Positions 25,366-35,359 of a DNA stretch of 64,000 nt are shown here, piece after piece (positions within the stretch are counted from its first letter, which is position 1; every line of letters starts with the position of its first letter). A program made the position numbers and the translations under genes. This DNA is from Thiothrix sp. (lineage in GTDB: Bacteria > Pseudomonadota > Gammaproteobacteria > Thiotrichales > Thiotrichaceae). The stretch is taken from positions 39,598 to 103,597 of the forward strand of contig NZ_JAQTLS010000013.1 of assembly GCF_028714775.1 (NCBI RefSeq). Direction: 5' to 3'. A model generated the notes under the pieces. That model saw only the letters and a list, made by a program, of their open reading frames with translations. It did no database searches and was not told the DNA's origin.

Positions 25366-27306
25366 ATGTCCCCAGAAATAAATACACCCTCTGCATTCGC
25401 TGAATTCGGCCTTGCCGCCCCTGTCCTGCAAGCCGTTCAGGATTTAGGTTACGAAACACCTTCCGCCATTCAGGCCGAAACCATTCCCTATCTCTTGGAA
25501 GGGCGCGATGTCTTAGGCCAAGCGCAAACCGGCACAGGTAAAACTGCCGCGTTCGCCCTGCCCTTGCTGTCACGCATTGACTTAAGCAAAAGTGGGCCAC
25601 AAATTTTGGTGCTTGCACCAACCCGTGAACTGGCGATCCAAGTCGCGGAAGCCTTCCAAAAATACGCTGGAAAATTACCCGGTTTCCACGTCATGCCGAT
25701 TTACGGCGGGCAAGATTACGGCACGCAGTTCCGCCAATTGCAACGCGGCGTCCACGTCGTGGTCGGTACACCGGGGCGCATCATGGATCACCTGCGCCGT
25801 GGCACGCTCAAGCTGGACGGATTGCAAGCACTGGTATTGGACGAAGCTGATGAAATGCTGCGCATGGGTTTCATCGAAGACATCGAATGGATCATGGAGC
25901 AAACCCCGCCAACGCGCCAAATCGCGCTGTTCTCGGCAACCATGCCACCGGCTATCCACCGCATTGCCCAGAGCTACCTGAACAATCCAGCGGAAGTCTT
26001 CATCAAGGTCAAGACCACCACTGCTGACACCATCCGCCAGCGTTACTGGTTGGTCAGCGGCTTGCACAAGTTGGACGCGCTCACCCGTATCCTCGAAGCC
26101 GAGCCGTTTGATGCCATCATTATTTTCGTGCGCACCAAAACCGAAACGGTGGAACTGGCTGAAAAGCTGCAAGCACGCGGCTACAGCGCCGTCGCCCTCA
26201 ACGGTGACATTGCCCAGAACTTGCGTGAACGCACCATCCAACAGTTGAAAAACGGCAAGATCGACATCCTGATCGCCACCGACGTAGCGGCTCGCGGCTT
26301 GGACGTAGAGCGCATCAGCCACGTCATCAACTACGACATTCCGACCGACACCGAATCCTATGTCCACCGTATCGGGCGTACCGGACGTGCTGGACGCAGT
26401 GGTGAAGCCATCCTGTTCGTTTCCCCGCGTGAACGCCACTTGCTGCGTGCTATCGAACGCGCCACCCGCAAGCCGATTGATTTGATGGAACTGCCTTCCA
26501 CCGAAGTCATCAACGACCTGCGCATTTCACAATTCAAACAGCGCATCACCGACACGCTGGCGGAAGAAGGCTTAGACCTGTTCTCGCAATTGCTGGAAGC
26601 CTACGAGCGCGAGCACAACGTCCCGGCGATTGAAATTGCCGCCGCCCTCGCCAAACTGGTGCAAGGAAACGAACCGCTGTTGTTGGAAGAAAAGAAAAAC
26701 CACCCAGCGTACAACCCTGCCCCGCGTGAACGTGAGCAGGAACAACGCAAACCGGGTAAGCGCAAAGCCAACGCCGCCAATTCAGCGTTCAGCAGCGACG
26801 ATGACACCATCGAAATGCTGCGTTTCCGCATTGACGTTGGTCGCAGCCACGGGGTCAAACCGGGCAATATTGTCGGCGCAATTGCCAATGAAGCCGGGCT
26901 GGATAGCCGTTTCATCGGACACATCGACATTCAGGACACTTTCAGCCTCGTCGACCTGCCAGCAGGGATGCCGCAAGACATCCTGCACGATTTGAAACGG
27001 GCGCGTGTTGCTGGGCAAATGCTCAATATCGAACCTGCGGGTGAGGCCGCTGCCGATTACTCCCCGAACCGGGGTGGTGGCGGTGGTGGTCAGCGCCGTG
27101 ACCGTGATGACCGTCGCCCACGCAGTGGTGATGGTGCGCCACGCCGCCGCGAAGGCCCCAGACCAGAAGGTGCGGCACGTCCCGACCGTCGCCCACGGAG
27201 TGAAAAGGACTCAGCCCCACGCACTGACCGCCCGCTAGGTGGCAGCAAACCACCATCACGGAAAGCACCGGACAAGGACAAAGGCAAGCCGAAACGCTTC
27301 CAGTAA
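25366..27306 (+). CDS. deaD: DEAD-box RNA helicase DeaD/CsdA
   Basis: This 646-residue ATP-dependent RNA helicase acts in ribosome assembly and cold-shock mRNA unwinding. Motifs are TGTGKTA (I), PTRELAIQ (Ia), DEADEML (II), FSATMPP (III), ARGLDVE and HRIGRTGRAGRSG (VI). The DbpA/CsdA RNA-binding domain follows (about 480-555, LRFRIDVGRSHGVKPGN), then an RGG-like basic tail rich in Arg, Asp and Pro. The ATG at 25366 lacks its own ribosome site; an in-frame GTG lies three codons earlier. Translation may depend on the short leader frame that overlaps it. Confidence 0.93.
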   Translation: MSPEINTPSAFAEFGLAAPVLQAVQDLGYETPSAIQAETIPYLLEGRDVLGQAQTGTGKTAAFALPLLSRIDLSKSGPQILVLAPTRELAIQVAEAFQKYAGKLPGFHVMPIYGGQDYGTQFRQLQRGVHVVVGTPGRIMDHLRRGTLKLDGLQALVLDEADEMLRMGFIEDIEWIMEQTPPTRQIALFSATMPPAIHRIAQSYLNNPAEVFIKVKTTTADTIRQRYWLVSGLHKLDALTRILEAEPFDAIIIFVRTKTETVELAEKLQARGYSAVALNGDIAQNLRERTIQQLKNGKIDILIATDVAARGLDVERISHVINYDIPTDTESYVHRIGRTGRAGRSGEAILFVSPRERHLLRAIERATRKPIDLMELPSTEVINDLRISQFKQRITDTLAEEGLDLFSQLLEAYEREHNVPAIEIAAALAKLVQGNEPLLLEEKKNHPAYNPAPREREQEQRKPGKRKANAANSAFSSDDDTIEMLRFRIDVGRSHGVKPGNIVGAIANEAGLDSRFIGHIDIQDTFSLVDLPAGMPQDILHDLKRARVAGQMLNIEPAGEAAADYSPNRGGGGGGQRRDRDDRRPRSGDGAPRRREGPRPEGAARPDRRPRSEKDSAPRTDRPLGGSKPPSRKAPDKDKGKPKRFQ

Positions 27307-27317
27307 GCTCATAGCAG

Positions 27318-27342
27318 AAAGCCGGGAATTTCCCGGCTTTTT
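27318..27342. terminator. Bidirectional terminator between deaD and norD
   Basis: AAAGCCGGGAA pairs perfectly with TTCCCGGCTTT, followed by T residues on the plus strand and mirrored A residues. It lies between the convergent ends of deaD and norD and can serve both. Confidence 0.9.
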
Positions 27343-27359
27343 CGTCAGCGGGCGTAGGC

Positions 27360-29039
27360 TTAACGCCCAGTCAGCAAGGCATACAACTGCGGTAACTTCT
27401 GCGGTAATTCTTCCGCCTTTTTCACCAGCACCCAGCCATTTTGCCCAAACAAGCGCGGCAAATAATCTTCCGCCTTGTCATCAATGGTGACGCAAAACGG
27501 TTTCAGCCCCTTACGCCGCGCTTCCTGCAACGCCATGCGGGTATCTTCCAACCCGTAACGCCCCTCGTAAATGTCGAGGTCGTTAGGCTTGCCGTCGGTC
27601 AGCAGCAACAGCAGTTTTTGTTGCGAAGGCTCTTTTTCCAGCAATTGTGTGGCGTAACGGATCGCTGCGCCCATGCGGGTGTAATAACCCGGCTGGGTTG
27701 CCATAATGCGCCCGCGAGCCAACCCATCGTAGCGTTCTGCAAAACTTTTCAAGCGGTAAAAGCGCACTTGCTGGCGGTTAAGCGAGGAAAACCCGTACAG
27801 GGCGAAACGGTCACTGGTAGCACCCAAACTTTCGGCAAACAGCAGCAGCGCATCACGCACCACATCCACCACCCGTGCATGGTTGCTCACCCAACTGTCG
27901 GTGGACATGGAAAAATCCGCCAGCAACAGGCAGGACAAATCGCGCCCTTGCTCACGGCAATCACGGTACACCGCCGGAATATCTGCCTTGCCACGCTTAC
28001 GCTCCGCTAGGTGCAGGATGTAACTGTCGGTATCGAGTTCCACCCCTTCTTGTTGGTGGTTGAGCCATTCGCGGCGCGGTTGCAAGGCTTCAAAGCGGCG
28101 GCGCAACTTGCGGGCAGCGGTTTGCAAACGCGCGGGAAGTACCATTTCCTGCGCATCCCGTGGCAGCATGACTTGCAAGCGGCAGTGGTCGGGCTTGAGG
28201 GTTTGCTGGCGGTAATCCCATTCAGGTAGCGGGATGCCTTCGCCTTGCGGGATGTCGTCGTATGCGGCGCTGGGCAAATCCAAGTTGAGTTTGATCTTGT
28301 GGGAACTGGCTTTACGGTCACGGGCAACGGTGATTACGTCCATGTCTTCCGCAGCACGGGCGGCATCGTCATTGGGGTCATCTTCCGTCGTGCGGTCAAC
28401 GGGGATGTATTCTGTCCACGAAAACAGGCTTTCGAGGCGAAACATCAGCAGACCACTTTTGCCGTCGGGCATCTCGGTGCGTTCGGCGCGTTGGCGTTTC
28501 GTGCTTTCAGCAGATGCTTGGCTGTTGGGGGAGGTTTCCGGCGGGGCGGGTTCTGCCAAACTGGGCGCAGCGGGCAACGGATTAGTGGTGGGTGGGTGAA
28601 TCAGGCTCAGGGGTAATTCGGTCGCGTCAGGGTGCAGGGTTTGCCAAGCAGTTAGCAGGCGTTGGTAGCGGGATTGTAAAAACGGCGTATGCAACACGCC
28701 CCCACTGCCCACTACCGCCAGCCACAAATACAGTTCGCGGTTCAATTCGCGCTGCGGAAAAATGGCAATGCTGTCGGGTAGGTTCAAGCTGTCAGCATCA
28801 CGCCACGCCGCGCTGGTTTTCAGCCCTGTTCCAGCAAGGCGTTGCATCAGGCTGCGCCGCGCACCGTTAGCAATTTCACTGCTCTGGCGAACTTGCAAAC
28901 CAGCATCACCGCTCAAAGCGCGTAACACGATGCCGAGGGTTTTACGCATTTCCTCCAGATTTACCCGTGCTTGTGGGTATTCGCGATTGGCGCTGCGCGT
29001 AATCAGCTTATGCCAGGCTTTACCGACCCATTCTTCCAT
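27360..29039 (-). CDS. norD: Nitric oxide reductase activation protein NorD
   Basis: This 559-residue protein has a C-terminal von Willebrand factor A domain (about 360-555) with the metal-binding DFSMS (DxSxS) motif. With the NorQ AAA ATPase, NorD is thought to insert the non-heme iron of NorB, like other MoxR/VWA chaperone pairs. The middle (about 155-190) is low-complexity Pro/Ser/Ala. It starts 16 bp from the divergent dnr-like gene and is separated by it from the rest of the nor genes. Confidence 0.92.
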   Translation of the reverse strand: MEEWVGKAWHKLITRSANREYPQARVNLEEMRKTLGIVLRALSGDAGLQVRQSSEIANGARRSLMQRLAGTGLKTSAAWRDADSLNLPDSIAIFPQRELNRELYLWLAVVGSGGVLHTPFLQSRYQRLLTAWQTLHPDATELPLSLIHPPTTNPLPAAPSLAEPAPPETSPNSQASAESTKRQRAERTEMPDGKSGLLMFRLESLFSWTEYIPVDRTTEDDPNDDAARAAEDMDVITVARDRKASSHKIKLNLDLPSAAYDDIPQGEGIPLPEWDYRQQTLKPDHCRLQVMLPRDAQEMVLPARLQTAARKLRRRFEALQPRREWLNHQQEGVELDTDSYILHLAERKRGKADIPAVYRDCREQGRDLSCLLLADFSMSTDSWVSNHARVVDVVRDALLLFAESLGATSDRFALYGFSSLNRQQVRFYRLKSFAERYDGLARGRIMATQPGYYTRMGAAIRYATQLLEKEPSQQKLLLLLTDGKPNDLDIYEGRYGLEDTRMALQEARRKGLKPFCVTIDDKAEDYLPRLFGQNGWVLVKKAEELPQKLPQLYALLTGR

Positions 29040-29055
29040 CGTTACACTTCACCGC

Positions 29056-29748
29056 ATGAAATTTGATAATTACACCCTGACCTTATTGCACCGCTCACCG
29101 CTGTTCCGGGCGCTCGAACCTGACCAGTTCAATGCCTTGGTGGATACCGCGCACTTGTACACCCTGAATGAAGGCGAACTGTTGTTCCGGCAGGGCGACC
29201 CGCTGACCGAAGTGTTCGTCAACATCAAAGGCTTTGTGAAACTGTTCCGCCTGACCCCCAATGGTGATGAAAAAGTGGTGGACATCATTGCCCCCGGCAG
29301 CAGCTTTGCCGAAGCGGTGCTGTTCATGGGCGGACGGCAATTTCCGGTACATGCGGTAGCGCTCAAACCCGCAACCGTGGTCGGTATCAACGCGGCGCAA
29401 TACGAACAGATGCTGCGTTCCTCGGTAGACCTGTGTTTCAGCATGATGGGGCTAATCAGCCGCCGGATGCACTGGCTGCTCAACGAAGTCGACCGTCTAA
29501 CCCTGCACAATGCCACCTTCCGGCTGGTCATCTGGTTGCTGGAAATGCGCTGCAATGACCCCGCGTGCGCCCGTGTCGTGCTGGATGTGCCCAAACATGT
29601 GGTGGCGTCGCGCCTGTCGATCAAGCCGGAAACCTTTTCCCGCATCCTCAAACGCCTCAGCGATAAGCACCTGATTGCCGTCAATGACCAGCACATTGAC
29701 CTGCTGGATGTGGTCGCGCTGGAGGAAATGGTGCGGGTGGAGATTTAG
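29056..29748 (+). CDS. dnr: Crp/Fnr-family regulator, Dnr-like
   Basis: This 230-residue protein has a cyclic-nucleotide-like sensor domain (about 15-130), a dimer helix and a winged-helix domain (about 165-225). The recognition helix KPETFSRILKRL has the E-xx-SR pattern that reads TTGAT half-sites. The N-terminal cysteine cluster of Fnr is absent, so it does not sense oxygen by an Fe-S cluster; Dnr-type proteins sense NO through heme. ATG 29056 starts the conserved domain; the open frame continues upstream into norD antisense sequence. Boxes matching its site precede norC, norE, the anion channel and ubiU. Confidence 0.85.
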   Translation: MKFDNYTLTLLHRSPLFRALEPDQFNALVDTAHLYTLNEGELLFRQGDPLTEVFVNIKGFVKLFRLTPNGDEKVVDIIAPGSSFAEAVLFMGGRQFPVHAVALKPATVVGINAAQYEQMLRSSVDLCFSMMGLISRRMHWLLNEVDRLTLHNATFRLVIWLLEMRCNDPACARVVLDVPKHVVASRLSIKPETFSRILKRLSDKHLIAVNDQHIDLLDVVALEEMVRVEI

Positions 29749-30527
29749 GCGAAAAACGCTTTTACCACTTCCATCAACGCTTCCACGGTTTCCGGGTCAT
29801 CGGTTAGCGGTTCGACCAGTGCCGCACGGCAGGCGGCGAGTGGCTCGAAGCCATCCTGCATCAACGTGGCGGTGTACACCAGCAAGCGGGTGGAGGCGGA
29901 CTCTTCCAAATCGTGTTCTTTCAGCACCCGCAAGGCATTTGCCAGTTTCACCAATTGCGCTGCCAACTTGTCATCCACGCCGGTTTCAAGTACCACGATA
30001 CGGGTTTCTACCTCTGGTTTGGGGTAGTCGAAACGCAGGGCGACGAAACGCTGGCGGGTGGACGGTTTCATGCCCTTGAGTAAATTCTGGTAGCCGGGGT
30101 TGTAGGACACCACCAGCATGAATTCCGGTGGGGCGTGCAAGGTTTCGCCCGTGCGCTCAATCGGCAGGATGCGGCGGTTGTCGGAGAGCGGGTGCAAAAT
30201 TACGGTGGTATCTTTGCGGGCTTCCACCACTTCGTCCAGATAACAGATTGCACCTTCGCGCACGGCACGGGTTAAGGGGCCGTCGTTCCAGTAAGTTTCA
30301 CCGTCGCCGATCAAATGCCGCCCGACCAAATCTGCCGCACTCAAATCGTCGTGGCAGGCTACCGTGTACAGCGGCCTACCGAGCTTGGCTGCCATGTGTT
30401 CAACGAAACGGGTTTTGCCGCAGCCAGTCGGGCCTTTCAGCAGGACTGGCAGTTGGCGGCGGAAGGCGTGTTCAAACAACGCCATCTCCTGCCCTTGCGT
30501 TTGGTAATGGGGAATGCCCACCACCAC
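29745..30527 (-). CDS. norQ: AAA+ ATPase NorQ (CbbQ/NirQ family)
   Basis: This protein of about 260 residues has Walker A GPTGCGKT and Walker B ICYLDEV, and acts with NorD in activating nitric oxide reductase. The GTG at 30527 is proposed as the start. It shares a base with the stop of the hemerythrin gene (TAGTG), has AGGTGG upstream and gives the family-typical start GIPHYQTQGQE. Two further in-frame GTGs follow directly; an ATG 30 codons upstream would lie inside the hemerythrin gene. The 3' end overlaps the convergent dnr by four bases. Confidence 0.9.
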   Translation of the reverse strand: MVVGIPHYQTQGQEMALFEHAFRRQLPVLLKGPTGCGKTRFVEHMAAKLGRPLYTVACHDDLSAADLVGRHLIGDGETYWNDGPLTRAVREGAICYLDEVVEARKDTTVILHPLSDNRRILPIERTGETLHAPPEFMLVVSYNPGYQNLLKGMKPSTRQRFVALRFDYPKPEVETRIVVLETGVDDKLAAQLVKLANALRVLKEHDLEESASTRLLVYTATLMQDGFEPLAACRAALVEPLTDDPETVEALMEVVKAFFA

Positions 30528-30958
30528 TACAGTTCCACCTGAATATTGAACTGGCTGAGGAAATGCGCCGTCACAAAATCCATCGTGGAAATGTGTTGTT
30601 GCAGCCATTCCCGCCATTGCTGGATGTAAGCCAACAGGGCGGCTTGGTCATGCAGCGCCAACCATTGCTGTTGCACCGCCCGTAATTGTTCAAGCGCTTG
30701 CACATGCTCCATTTGATGGACGGGGGTAGCGAAAAATCCGTATTGCTCCATCAGGCGGTTTTCGCGGGCAAAGTGCGCTTCGGTGTGCGCTACCCATTCT
30801 GCCAGCTTGGTCGTCACCGCATCCGGGGCGGCTTGGTTGCCCATTTCGCGCAATAATTCCCCGACCAATGCCAACTCTTCACAGTGGACGGTATTCATAA
30901 ACGGCATAGCTACCTGCGGCAACTCAGCGCATTCTGCAAATTTTTCGATGGAACCCAT
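30527..30958 (-). CDS. Hemerythrin-domain protein
   Basis: This 143-residue four-helix protein has the di-iron ligands of bacteriohemerythrin in order: His in NTVHCEEL, His and Glu in TEAHFARENRLME, His in TPVHQMEHVQ, and His plus Asp in QHISTMDF. Hemerythrins bind O2 and can bind NO. It lies within the nor operon, two bases from norF and overlapping norQ, so a role in NO buffering or in delivering iron to NorB is plausible but not shown. Confidence 0.85.
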   Translation of the reverse strand: MGSIEKFAECAELPQVAMPFMNTVHCEELALVGELLREMGNQAAPDAVTTKLAEWVAHTEAHFARENRLMEQYGFFATPVHQMEHVQALEQLRAVQQQWLALHDQAALLAYIQQWREWLQQHISTMDFVTAHFLSQFNIQVEL

Positions 30959-30959
30959 G

Positions 30960-31208
30960 TTACATTCCTATCCAGTAAGCCAGAAAAATTAAACCTAAAA
31001 CCAATATCAGCCAGCCATGCACCAGCGCCTGCCACAACAGTGCCACGCCGCGCAAGGCCATGAAATCCGCAATGATGAAATGTCCCTTGATGAACACCGA
31101 CACCAGCAAGGCCATAACCAGCCATTGCCCGCTGTAGCCCGCCTGCCCCACCCACCACGTCAGCAGGGTCAACATCACCAACAGCAACCACACTGCGACT
31201 GCTTTCAT
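30960..31208 (-). CDS. norF: NorF-like small membrane protein (COX4_pro)
   Basis: This 82-residue protein has three helices and resembles prokaryotic cytochrome c oxidase subunit IV (KGHFIIADFMALRG is the family signature). In denitrifiers NorF, with NorE, supports nitric oxide reductase assembly or activity. It follows norE by four bases. Confidence 0.82.
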   Translation of the reverse strand: MKAVAVWLLLVMLTLLTWWVGQAGYSGQWLVMALLVSVFIKGHFIIADFMALRGVALLWQALVHGWLILVLGLIFLAYWIGM

Positions 31209-31212
31209 GCCA

Positions 31213-31803
31213 TCACCGTATCACGTAAACCAGCGGAAACAACACAACCCACACCAGATCGACCATGTGCCAATAGGATGCGCCGGTTTCCACGCCCGTG
31301 TGTTCGGCGGCGGAATAGTCCCCGGCTTGCGCCTTCCACGCCACTGCCGCAAGGATAATCATGCCGAGGATAACGTGCATGAAATGGAAAAACGTCAGCG
31401 ACAGGTAAAACATATAAAACGTATTGGTGCTGAGGCTGATGCCTTGCGCGAATTTGTCGGCAAATTCCACGCTTTTGAGGATGACGAATAACGCCCCAGA
31501 ACCCACGCCCGCCAGTAACCAGTTACGGCACTGTGTCAGCTTTCCCACCTTAACCGCTTGCACTGCCAACACCACAAACAGGCTTCCGGTCAGTAAAATG
31601 ACGGTATTCGCCGCACCAATGTTACGGTTGAGCGTTTGCTGGTAATGGTTGAACAGCTCCACATTGCCGCTGCGGGCAAAGGCATAGGAGCTGAAAAAAA
31701 TCGCGAACACCAACAGTTCGGCAAGGATGAAAATCCACATCGCCAAGTCCCCCGGCAGGGGAACAGGACGACGGGATACGGAGGTGAGAGCGGTTGATGT
31801 CAT
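31213..31803 (-). CDS. norE: NorE, cytochrome c oxidase subunit III-like protein
   Basis: This 196-residue, five-helix protein of the COX3 family starts the PGDLAMWIFILAEL motif near residue 17; SLTFFHFMHVILGM and WHMVDLVWVVLFPLVYV follow. First gene of norE-norF-hemerythrin-norQ. A Dnr/Fnr box lies at 31839-31852, placing a predicted transcription start within a base or two of the ATG. No ribosome site precedes the ATG, so the message may be leaderless. Confidence 0.9.
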   Translation of the reverse strand: MTSTALTSVSRRPVPLPGDLAMWIFILAELLVFAIFFSSYAFARSGNVELFNHYQQTLNRNIGAANTVILLTGSLFVVLAVQAVKVGKLTQCRNWLLAGVGSGALFVILKSVEFADKFAQGISLSTNTFYMFYLSLTFFHFMHVILGMIILAAVAWKAQAGDYSAAEHTGVETGASYWHMVDLVWVVLFPLVYVIR

Positions 31804-31838
31804 GGGAGGGAGGTTAGGGCAAGGTCGGGCGGTGTACC

Positions 31839-31852
31839 TTGACTTGGGTCAA
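31839..31852 (-). promoter_or_regulatory. Dnr/Fnr box upstream of norE
   Basis: TTGAC-TTGG-GTCAA is a perfect 5+5 palindrome. Its centre is 32 bp from the -10-like TAACCT at 31811-31816 (minus strand), the spacing of class II Fnr activation at -41.5. Confidence 0.7.
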
Positions 31853-31871
31853 GCGCTTAAAAATGGAACGG

Positions 31872-32027
31872 CTACCGCTGCTGCTCGACAAACCACACTG
31901 CCGCCTCCACCCGTGAACGCAGGTTAAGTTTGCGTAACAGGTGTTTGACATGCACTTTGACCGTACCTTCGGTAATGTTCAGTTCCCGCGCTACCAGTTT
32001 ATTGCTTTTACCCGCCGCGACCAGTTT
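31872..32027 (-). pseudogene. C-terminal HTH fragment of a NarL/LuxR response regulator
   Basis: The last 51 codons read as the NarL-type DNA-binding domain (NITEGTVKVHVKHLLRKLNL, then SRVEAAVWF). Upstream of 32027 the frame continues open but has no receiver domain and no family similarity. The preceding bases (32028-32070) look unrelated, as if joined by a deletion or an element insertion. It is therefore a broken regulator, probably once a nitrate/NO two-component partner of this cluster. Confidence 0.7.
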
Positions 32028-32109
32028 GTAATGGTTTAATGATTTAGGACAGTCTTGAGAGTCCCTTATACTCCAGACAACACCACCTAGAATCATCATG
32101 ACCATTACA

Positions 32110-32127
32110 GGCGGTAGCGATACCGCC
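32110..32127 (-). terminator. Hairpin just after the anion-channel gene
   Basis: GGCGGTA pairs with TACCGCC around a GCGA tetraloop, four bases past the stop at 32132. No T run follows on the minus strand, so termination would be weak; on the plus strand CGTTTT follows the stem. Confidence 0.45.
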
Positions 32128-32131
32128 CGTT

Positions 32132-33127
32132 TTATGTTTGCCGAAATCCCCGGTACAAGAAATGCATTAACCCCGCCATTACCACGCACCACGTTGCAAA
32201 CGCCACCCACAACATGATCTGCGAAATCCACTGCAAGGGCGGAAAATCAGCCGCCAACCCTAAGCGGAAACTGGCAACCGCATACATGCCCAATGGAAAT
32301 ACCATGCTCCACAGCGCCGGTTCATAGCGTAAGGGGTAGCGCCGGATGCCGTGTTTCCAAATGCCAAAAATAACCAGCAACGGAATCCACCAAGTTGCCC
32401 ATGCCCACATGACCATTACTACACCATCAATGAACGGGTGCAGGGATAGCAGGAATGGCAAGTGTACGTCCGCTTTCAGCAAGCCCGTTCCGGCATTCAC
32501 CCCCACTGCCGCCGCGCCCATGATGACCCACAACAAGGGCGAGGTATCTTCCGGTTTAAAGCTCAGGAAAAAAATCCGGTAACAGAACAAGGTGACGAAA
32601 ATGCCATACAACACCAGCCCCAACATCCACAACAAATGCACTTCCACCATCATGTAGTCAGCGTATTCACCCAAATGCGGGGCAATCGCGGTTCCCAACA
32701 ACACCAAGGATTGCGTGCCAATGATGGAAGTCAGCCAGTCGCCATGCACCACATTAACGGTATGCGGATGGGTCAGGAACGTCAGCACACTGAAACTCAA
32801 GTACAACAACAATGACCACACCACAAACGCCACCGCCCAACAAGCGATTGCCAACTGCGCATAGCCGTGCTGATTGAGCAAAATCCCCACCAGATCGGTG
32901 GCGACCACCAGCGTGAAAAACGCGAAAACCCGACGGATATTCAGCAAATCAATCTGTACTGCTTTGGGGAAGCGCAACAAACGCCACGCACTCAAGAACA
33001 GCAGCACCACCCACGCCAATAGCGTTACCCCAAACAGCGATTCAGACAGGAAATGTTGCCCCACCAGATTGAAAGCAAAGCTCAAGATGCCGCTTGCCAT
33101 GACCAAGGCAAAATAGCCCGGAAACAA
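32132..33127 (-). CDS. TDT/SLAC1-family anion channel or transporter (TehA-like)
   Basis: This protein of about 331 residues has ten predicted helices and belongs to the tellurite-resistance/dicarboxylate transporter (voltage-dependent anion channel) family; it starts FPGYFALVMASGILS as family members do. SLAC1-like channels pass small anions such as nitrate or chloride, so a role in nitrate/nitrite movement is possible but unproved. The TTG at 33127 has no properly spaced ribosome site. An ATT at 33175, six bases after GAGGT, would add 16 residues (IIDANPSTTTLRWLEG) and may be the real, rare start. It has its own Dnr/Fnr-type promoter. Confidence 0.75.
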   Translation of the reverse strand: MFPGYFALVMASGILSFAFNLVGQHFLSESLFGVTLLAWVVLLFLSAWRLLRFPKAVQIDLLNIRRVFAFFTLVVATDLVGILLNQHGYAQLAIACWAVAFVVWSLLLYLSFSVLTFLTHPHTVNVVHGDWLTSIIGTQSLVLLGTAIAPHLGEYADYMMVEVHLLWMLGLVLYGIFVTLFCYRIFFLSFKPEDTSPLLWVIMGAAAVGVNAGTGLLKADVHLPFLLSLHPFIDGVVMVMWAWATWWIPLLVIFGIWKHGIRRYPLRYEPALWSMVFPLGMYAVASFRLGLAADFPPLQWISQIMLWVAFATWCVVMAGLMHFLYRGFRQT

Positions 33128-33254
33128 GCCCTCAAGCCAGCGTAGTGTTGTGGTGGATGGATTAGCGTCGATAATGTGGCTACCTCACGTGCTAAAAAAT
33201 AAGCTGAATTAGCATTCTCTAATGCATTCTAGCGTTATGGCGGCAGTAGGGACA

Positions 33255-33268
33255 TTGGAATTCATCAA
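33255..33268 (-). promoter_or_regulatory. Imperfect Dnr/Fnr box upstream of the anion-channel gene
   Basis: On the plus strand it reads TTGGA-ATTC-ATCAA, nine of ten consensus bases. TAGAAT (33226-33231, minus strand) lies 33 bp from its centre, a good -10 at the expected distance. Confidence 0.55.
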
Positions 33269-33280
33269 GGGAATGACAAA

Positions 33281-33300
33281 GGGCAACCCAAAGGCTGCCC
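33281..33300 (-). terminator. Terminator-like hairpin after norB
   Basis: GGGCA at 33281-33285 pairs with TGCCC at 33296-33300. On the minus strand a short T stretch follows. It lies about 27 bases beyond the norB stop and would separate norCB from the anion-channel gene. Confidence 0.6.
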
Positions 33301-33326
33301 CGTACTAAAAAACCAGCATCCAGCGT

Positions 33327-35143
<1,817 letters not shown>

Positions 35144-35214
35144 GGTGTGAGTCCCTCCGTATTCAAAAATGTTAATTACGGAGCGAGACTAGAGGAATAG
35201 CGTGGATGTCAGCC

Positions 35215-35228
35215 TTGACCTCGGTCAA
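35215..35228 (-). promoter_or_regulatory. Dnr/Fnr box upstream of norCB
   Basis: TTGAC-CTCG-GTCAA, a perfect palindrome. TAGTCT on the minus strand (35186-35191) lies 33 bp from its centre, a class II arrangement driving norC. Confidence 0.75.
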
Positions 35229-35288
35229 GAACGAAATAGCGCCAATTGCCGGTTTCTGCCTACCATTGTCGTGGCGTCTGCCGGTTCG

Positions 35289-35302
35289 TTGATATGGGTC
35301 AA
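35289..35302 (+). promoter_or_regulatory. Dnr/Fnr box upstream of ubiUVT
   Basis: TTGAT-ATGG-GTCAA. TATGAA at 35325-35330 lies 32 bp from its centre, so it should drive ubiU on the plus strand. It sits 74 bp from the norC box; the two face away from each other. Confidence 0.7.
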
Positions 35303-35359
35303 GGCAGCCAGTGGGCGGGTAGGCTATGAAGTACCATCTCCGCTGCAACAGGTACAACC

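Noticed and set aside
25334..25381. Annotating MPGFLHILCAQCPQK as an independent gene
   Set aside because: Its start lies in a hairpin loop and it overlaps deaD; it is described as part of the leader structure instead.
27005..27268. Frames antisense or alternate to the deaD tail
   Set aside because: They are produced by the repetitive RGG-like codons of deaD.
30128..30685. 185-codon plus-strand frame opposite norQ
   Set aside because: norQ has Walker A and B motifs in the other strand; this frame has none.
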